A program made the translations under genes and the position numbers. The notes under the pieces are model-generated. The model was not told the DNA's origin. It did no database searches and was given only the letters and a program-made list of their open reading frames with translations. Below are positions 60,398 to 64,000 of a stretch of 64,000 bases of DNA, one piece after another (position 1 is the first letter of the stretch; every line of letters begins with the position of its first letter). Source of the DNA: Nocardioides jensenii JCM 1364 = NBRC 14755 (GTDB lineage: Bacteria > Actinomycetota > Actinomycetes > Propionibacteriales > Nocardioidaceae); contig NZ_BCRJ01000008.1 of assembly GCF_001552535.1 (NCBI RefSeq), positions 114,262 to 178,261 on the forward strand, read 5' to 3'.

Positions 60398-60460
60398 GTG
60401 TGTCACCTCCTCTTCGACCTGATCGTGATTGTTGATCCGGGTCCCCCACGTCGGTGCGTG

Positions 60461-60505
60461 GAGAAACAAAAGGGCCGCGGATCCCGGTTCTCGGGTTCCG
60501 CGGCC
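60461..60505 (-). terminator. Attenuator terminator in the whiB7 leader
   Basis: On the minus strand a stem (60473-60505, arms GGCCGCGGA-x-CCCG around GTTCT, one mismatch) is followed directly by CTTTTGTTTCTC. Because it lies 75 bases upstream of the whiB7 start and inside the leader, it can stop the transcript before whiB7 unless antiterminated. This is the layout reported for whiB7 leaders in other actinobacteria. Confidence 0.75.
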
Positions 60506-60530
60506 TGGAGGCTGCCAGTTGAGTGTCAAC

Positions 60531-60710
60531 TCAACAGGGCGGTGGACTCCAGACAGTGGTCCCCTGGGTTGCTCCCGTGACGAGAGCAATCACGCGCTTG
60601 CGAGCCGGGACATCGGCACCAGCGCACGCAGACACGCCAAAGGCGGCGTAGGTGGGCATGACGATGCGCGACTGGTTCGCAGTCGTGATTCGAGTCGTGA
60701 TGCTGTTCAC
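60531..60710 (-). CDS. Upstream leader ORF controlling whiB7
   Basis: 59 codons from GTG 60708-60710, with AGGAGGTG six bases upstream, to the TGA at 60531-60533. The stop codon lies inside a small hairpin (GTTGAGT/ACTCAAC) just before the terminator stem. The peptide has no known domain. Its strong ribosome-binding site and place in the leader fit ribosome-mediated attenuation: a stalled ribosome on this ORF would change which hairpin forms. Confidence 0.7.
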   Translation of the reverse strand: MNSITTRITTANQSRIVMPTYAAFGVSACAGADVPARKRVIALVTGATQGTTVWSPPPC

Positions 60711-60785
60711 TGGTGCCACCTCCTTCGGTGCGTCGGGCGCTGATCGTGCCAAGATCGTGTGCGCGTTTGATTGCGTGAGAGGAAA

Positions 60786-60823
60786 ACTATCGCGGGAACC
60801 CTGTAATGGGCAATCGATTTTAT
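60786..60823 (-). promoter_or_regulatory. WhiB7-type promoter of whiB7
   Basis: Read on the minus strand: an AT-rich stretch (ATAAAAT, 60817-60823), three bases (CGA), the -35 box TTGCCC (60808-60813), 16 bases, and GATAGT (60786-60791) as the -10 box. An AT-rich element three bases before the -35 is the known WhiB7-binding arrangement. Transcription would start near 60779, giving a leader of about 380 bases. Confidence 0.65.
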
Positions 60824-60848
60824 GGGTATTTCACGGATTTTCTTCGGA

Positions 60849-62885
60849 TCAGTCGATCAGGGCCAACAACTCCTCGCCGTACCGCTCGATCTTGGTGGCT
60901 CCGACGCCACTGATCTTGAGCAGTTGGGCGTCTCCGGTCGGCTTGACCTCGGCGATCGCCTCGAGCGTCTTGTCGGTGAAGACGACGTACGCCGGCACCC
61001 CGTCGTCACTGGCCCGTTGGCGACGCCACTCCTTGAGCCGGGCGAAGAGGTCCTCGTCGTAGGTCGCCGGGCAGTCCATGCACCGGCCGACCTTGCGCTC
61101 CCCCGCCGTCGACAACGGACGACCGCAGGTGCCGCACATGGCTGCCCGGGCTGCCTTCTTGGCCCGCTTCGGCTCGGCCGCGCTGCCGGTGTCTGGCCTC
61201 AGGCCGGTCAGGAACCGCGACGCCTTGCGGGTACGACGACCGCCGGGGTTGCGCGACAGGCTCCACGAGACCGACAGGTGCAGTCGAGCCCGGGTCATGC
61301 CGACGTAGAGGAGACGGCGCTCTTCCTCGACCTCGGCCGGGGTCTGGGCGAACGAGATCGGGATGGAGCCCTCCTGGGCGCCGCACACGAACACGGCGTC
61401 CCACTCCAGGCCCTTCGCGGTGTGCAGGGTGGCCAGGGTGACGCCGTCGGCCACGGGTGCGTGCTGCTCGGCTGCGCGCCGGTCGAGATCGTCGACGAAG
61501 TCGCCGAGCGACACCTCGGTCTGGGCGGCCGCGGACTCGGCCTGGGAGACCAACGCCTGGAGGGACTCCCACCGGTCACGGGCCGTGCCCCGCCCCGAGG
61601 GCGGCTCGGCGGTCCAGCCCATGCCGCCGAGCGTGCCGCGCACGTCGGCGGCCAGGTCGTCGCCACCGCCGCCGGAGCGAGCCGTGCCGCGCAGCAGGGT
61701 GATCGCCTGGCGCACCTCCTGGCGGTCGAAGAACCGAGCCGCCCCGCGCACGACATAGGCGAGGTTGCGGGCCGCAAGCGCATCTTCGAACGCCTCGGAC
61801 TGGGCGTTGATGCGGAACAGCACCGCCATCGACCCCAACGACACCCCCGAGTCACGCAACCGCAGCACCTCGGCCGCGACTGCTTCGGCCTCGGCGACCT
61901 CGTCGTCGTACTCCCGATAGGCGACTGCCGGGCCGGAGGGACGCTGGGCCACCAGCTGGACGCCCCGGGAGCTGCTGCCGGCGAGCAGCCGGTTGGCCGA
62001 GCCGATCACCTCGGGCGTGGAGCGGTAGTTGCGGACCAGATCGATCGCGGTGGTGCCGGGGTGCTTGCCCGGGAAGTCACGCAGGTAGTCGGCGTTGGCG
62101 CCGGCGAAGCTGTAGATGGTCTGCGCCGGGTCGCCCACCACGCAGATCTCGTCGCGCCCCCCGAGCCAGAGGTCGAGCAGCGCCGACTGGAGGGGCGAGA
62201 CGTCCTGGAACTCGTCGACCACGAAGAACTTGTACTGACGTCGGACCTGCGCCGCGACCCGCTCGTCCTCGGCCAGCAGGGCGGCGTTGAGCAGGAGCAC
62301 GTCTTCCATGTCCATGCGGCCCTGGCCCCGCTTGACGTCCTCGTAGGTGCCGAACACCCGGCCGACCGTCTCGGGGTCGACGCCGTTGACCTCGCGCCCC
62401 CGGGTGGGGGCCAGGGCGGCGTACTCCTCGGGGCGGACATTGCTGACCTTGGACCATTCGACCTCGGAGGCGAGGTCGCGCAGGGTGCCCTGGTCGACGC
62501 CGAGGCGTTGCCGCCGGGCGGCCAGGGCCATCAGCGGCAGCTTCGACTCGGTCAGGGTGGGCAGCTCGGTGCCGTGGGTGGCCGGCCAGAAGTAGCGCAG
62601 CTGGCGCAGGGCGGCGGCGTGGAAGGTGCGGGCCTGGACACCCGGCGCACCCAGCTCGCGCAGACGGGTGCGCATCTCACCCGCGGCCCGCGTGGTGAAC
62701 GTGACCGCCAGCACCTCGGTCGACTGGTAGACGCCGGTGGCCACGCCGTGGGCTATGCGGTGGGTGATCGCCCGGGTCTTGCCGGTGCCGGCACCGGCCA
62801 GCACCCGCACCGGCCCGCGCAGCGCTTCGGCGACCTGTCGCTGCTCGGGGTCGAGTGCGTCGAGCAGGCTGTCAGGACGGGCCAT
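60849..62885 (-). CDS. uvrD2: UvrD2-type DNA helicase
   Basis: 678 residues from ATG 62883-62885 (a TTG at 62894 is possible). Superfamily 1 motifs: AGAGTGKT, FVVDEFQDVSPLQ, VVGDPAQTIYSFAGA, VTLATLHTAKGLEWDAVF and LLYVGMTRAR. A tetracysteine zinc site (MCGTCG and RCMDCP) and an HRDC domain (VFTDKTLEAIAEVKP, LLKISGVGATKIERYGEELL) at the C-terminus are the marks of UvrD2. It should act in DNA repair. It is divergent from mrx1. Confidence 0.93.
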   Translation of the reverse strand: MARPDSLLDALDPEQRQVAEALRGPVRVLAGAGTGKTRAITHRIAHGVATGVYQSTEVLAVTFTTRAAGEMRTRLRELGAPGVQARTFHAAALRQLRYFWPATHGTELPTLTESKLPLMALAARRQRLGVDQGTLRDLASEVEWSKVSNVRPEEYAALAPTRGREVNGVDPETVGRVFGTYEDVKRGQGRMDMEDVLLLNAALLAEDERVAAQVRRQYKFFVVDEFQDVSPLQSALLDLWLGGRDEICVVGDPAQTIYSFAGANADYLRDFPGKHPGTTAIDLVRNYRSTPEVIGSANRLLAGSSSRGVQLVAQRPSGPAVAYREYDDEVAEAEAVAAEVLRLRDSGVSLGSMAVLFRINAQSEAFEDALAARNLAYVVRGAARFFDRQEVRQAITLLRGTARSGGGGDDLAADVRGTLGGMGWTAEPPSGRGTARDRWESLQALVSQAESAAAQTEVSLGDFVDDLDRRAAEQHAPVADGVTLATLHTAKGLEWDAVFVCGAQEGSIPISFAQTPAEVEEERRLLYVGMTRARLHLSVSWSLSRNPGGRRTRKASRFLTGLRPDTGSAAEPKRAKKAARAAMCGTCGRPLSTAGERKVGRCMDCPATYDEDLFARLKEWRRQRASDDGVPAYVVFTDKTLEAIAEVKPTGDAQLLKISGVGATKIERYGEELLALID

Positions 62886-62960
62886 CGGGAACAATTCACC
62901 TCGGAGTGCGGTTGAGTCGGTCGAACACCAAGCAGCCTAGATGCCCGAGGGGACAATCCG

Positions 62961-63206
62961 TTGAGCGAGTTCACGATGTACACCACGCCGTGGTGCGGCT
63001 ACTGCCACCGCCTGAAGAGCCAGCTGGACCGGGAGGGCATCAGCTACGACATCGTCGACATCGAGCAGCAGCCCGACGCTGCCGAGCTGGTCGAGAAGGC
63101 CAACGGCGGCAACCAGACGGTGCCGACTCTCGTCTACTCCGACGGATCCGCGCAGACGAACCCGAGCCTGGCCCAGGTGAAGGCGAAGATCGCCGCCCTG
63201 GCCTGA
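62961..63206 (+). CDS. mrx1: Mycoredoxin-1-like glutaredoxin
   Basis: 81 residues from TTG 62961-62963 (GAGGGGAC upstream). The active site PWCGYCHRLK is the CGYC form of mycoredoxin, with TVPTLV (cis-Pro) and the NPSLAQV block after it. It reduces mycothiol mixed disulfides. It lies between uvrD2 and nudC as in mycobacteria. Confidence 0.9.
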   Translation: MSEFTMYTTPWCGYCHRLKSQLDREGISYDIVDIEQQPDAAELVEKANGGNQTVPTLVYSDGSAQTNPSLAQVKAKIAALA

Positions 63207-63215
63207 CCGGGAGAG

Positions 63216-64000
63216 TCACCAGCGGCCGGGGAGCGGGCCGCCGTACCAGTGCTCGACCAGCGAACGCGAGATCGAGACGCCGCCGGGCAGCACGATCGTG
63301 CCGGCCTCGGCCTCGGCCTTCATCTGCGCGCGCGTGAACCACCGTGCCTCGGCGATCTCGGTGTCGTCGATGACGATGTCGGTGGTCGTGGCACGCCCGA
63401 GGAAGCCGAGCATCAGGCTGGTCGGCAGCGGCCACGGCTGGTTGCCGAAGTAGTCGACCGGGCCGACCTCGACCCCGACCTCCTCGAACACCTCGCGGCG
63501 TACCGCGTCCTCCAGGGACTCCCCCGGCTCCACGAAGCCGGCCAGCGTGGAGAACCGTCCCTCGCCCCAACCGGCACCGCGGCCCAGCAGGCAGCACTCG
63601 TCGTCGGCCCCGGGCTCGCCGATGGCGACGACCATGATCACCGCTGGGTCAGTGCGCGGGAACTGCTGCCCCTGACAGACGGTGCAGACCAGCAGGTGGC
63701 CACTCTGCCGCGACTCGAGCCGGCCGCCGCACGCGGGGCAGTGCCGGGTGCGCCAGTGCCACTCGGCCAGCCCGATCGCGTGGAAGGCCAACGGCGCCTC
63801 GGAGGAGTCGTGGTCCATGAAGTGCGGCGCCAGCGCCCGGAGCCCGACCCACTCGTCGCGCTCGCCGGGTGCCTGCTCGGGGTCGAACAGCACCGCGAAG
63901 TGTGTTCGGCCGCCGCGCTCGCCGAGCAGGACGCGGGTTCCCTCGGGGGCCTCGTCGGGGCGCACCCAGACCGGGCCGGCGCCCGCCGTCCGCACCCGGG
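63216..64000 (-). CDS. nudC: NAD+ diphosphatase NudC (cut by the right window edge)
   Basis: The frame is open from 63216 to the window end. The zinc ribbon CPACG...CTVCQ, the NUDIX box GFVEPGESLEDAVRREVFEEVGV and the NudC-specific NQPWPLPTSLMLGF block are all present. A GTG at 63993-63995 is in frame, but full-length relatives are longer by about 50 residues, so the N-terminus is probably outside the window. It hydrolyses NAD(H) and caps of NAD-RNA. Confidence 0.9.
   Translation of the reverse strand, partial: RVRTAGAGPVWVRPDEAPEGTRVLLGERGGRTHFAVLFDPEQAPGERDEWVGLRALAPHFMDHDSSEAPLAFHAIGLAEWHWRTRHCPACGGRLESRQSGHLLVCTVCQGQQFPRTDPAVIMVVAIGEPGADDECCLLGRGAGWGEGRFSTLAGFVEPGESLEDAVRREVFEEVGVEVGPVDYFGNQPWPLPTSLMLGFLGRATTTDIVIDDTEIAEARWFTRAQMKAEAEAGTIVLPGGVSISRSLVEHWYGGPLPGRW

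Noticed and set aside
60822..62915. 697-residue plus-strand frame opposite uvrD2
   Set aside because: Antisense shadow of a clear helicase.
1..64000. CRISPR arrays or rRNA genes
   Set aside because: No regularly spaced repeats of 25-40 bases and no rRNA-like sequence were seen.

Overview
High-GC actinobacterial DNA, most like Nocardioides or a relative. This rests on GC-rich codon use, WhiB7, a mycoredoxin, and a right-hand chromosomal block (UPF0182, PDZ/Lon-like protease, DUF2342 metalloprotease, ThiF-like protein, whiB7, uvrD2, mrx1, nudC) in an order I recall from mycobacteria. The genus is an inference.

Positions 1 to about 48,050 read as one integrative and conjugative element (ICE). 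It sits at the 3' end of the initiator tRNA-fMet gene (48050-48123, minus strand). Its left end lies outside the window. From left to right it carries: (a) 1-11541, minus strand, a tightly coupled six-gene operon matching dpdE-F-G-H-I-J of the 7-deazaguanine DNA modification/restriction islands, with dpdJ cut by the window edge; (b) a small membrane protein and a MobF relaxase-helicase (minus), followed by a non-coding stretch that could hold oriT; (c) 15903-26687, plus strand, a complete-looking Tad/Flp pilus operon ending in an unusual LysM plus winged-helix/BTAD membrane protein; (d) an unknown glycine-zipper protein; (e) GGACGGGC repeats next to a primase-polymerase and a ParB-like gene, a likely replication/maintenance module; (f) 31343-42591, type IV secretion genes (M23 hydrolase, two DUF6112-like membrane proteins, VirB6-like, SCO6880-like, VirB4-like and VirD4-like proteins) with an ArdC-like antirestriction protein; (g) SSB-like, DUF4913-like and unknown genes; (h) a xis-int-toxin-antitoxin operon (minus) next to the tRNA, with a perfect 25-nt palindrome at the start of the toxin gene.

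Positions 48050-64000 are chromosome: housekeeping genes and, at the right, whiB7 with a WhiB7-type promoter, a 59-codon upstream ORF and a terminator-like attenuator. UvrD2, mycoredoxin-1 and a truncated NudC follow.

The element pairs a restriction-type defense (dpd) with an antirestriction protein and a complete transfer apparatus plus Tad pilus. The modification half of the dpd system (dpdA/B/C, preQ0 genes) is not in the window. It would have to lie to the left of position 1, or be absent.
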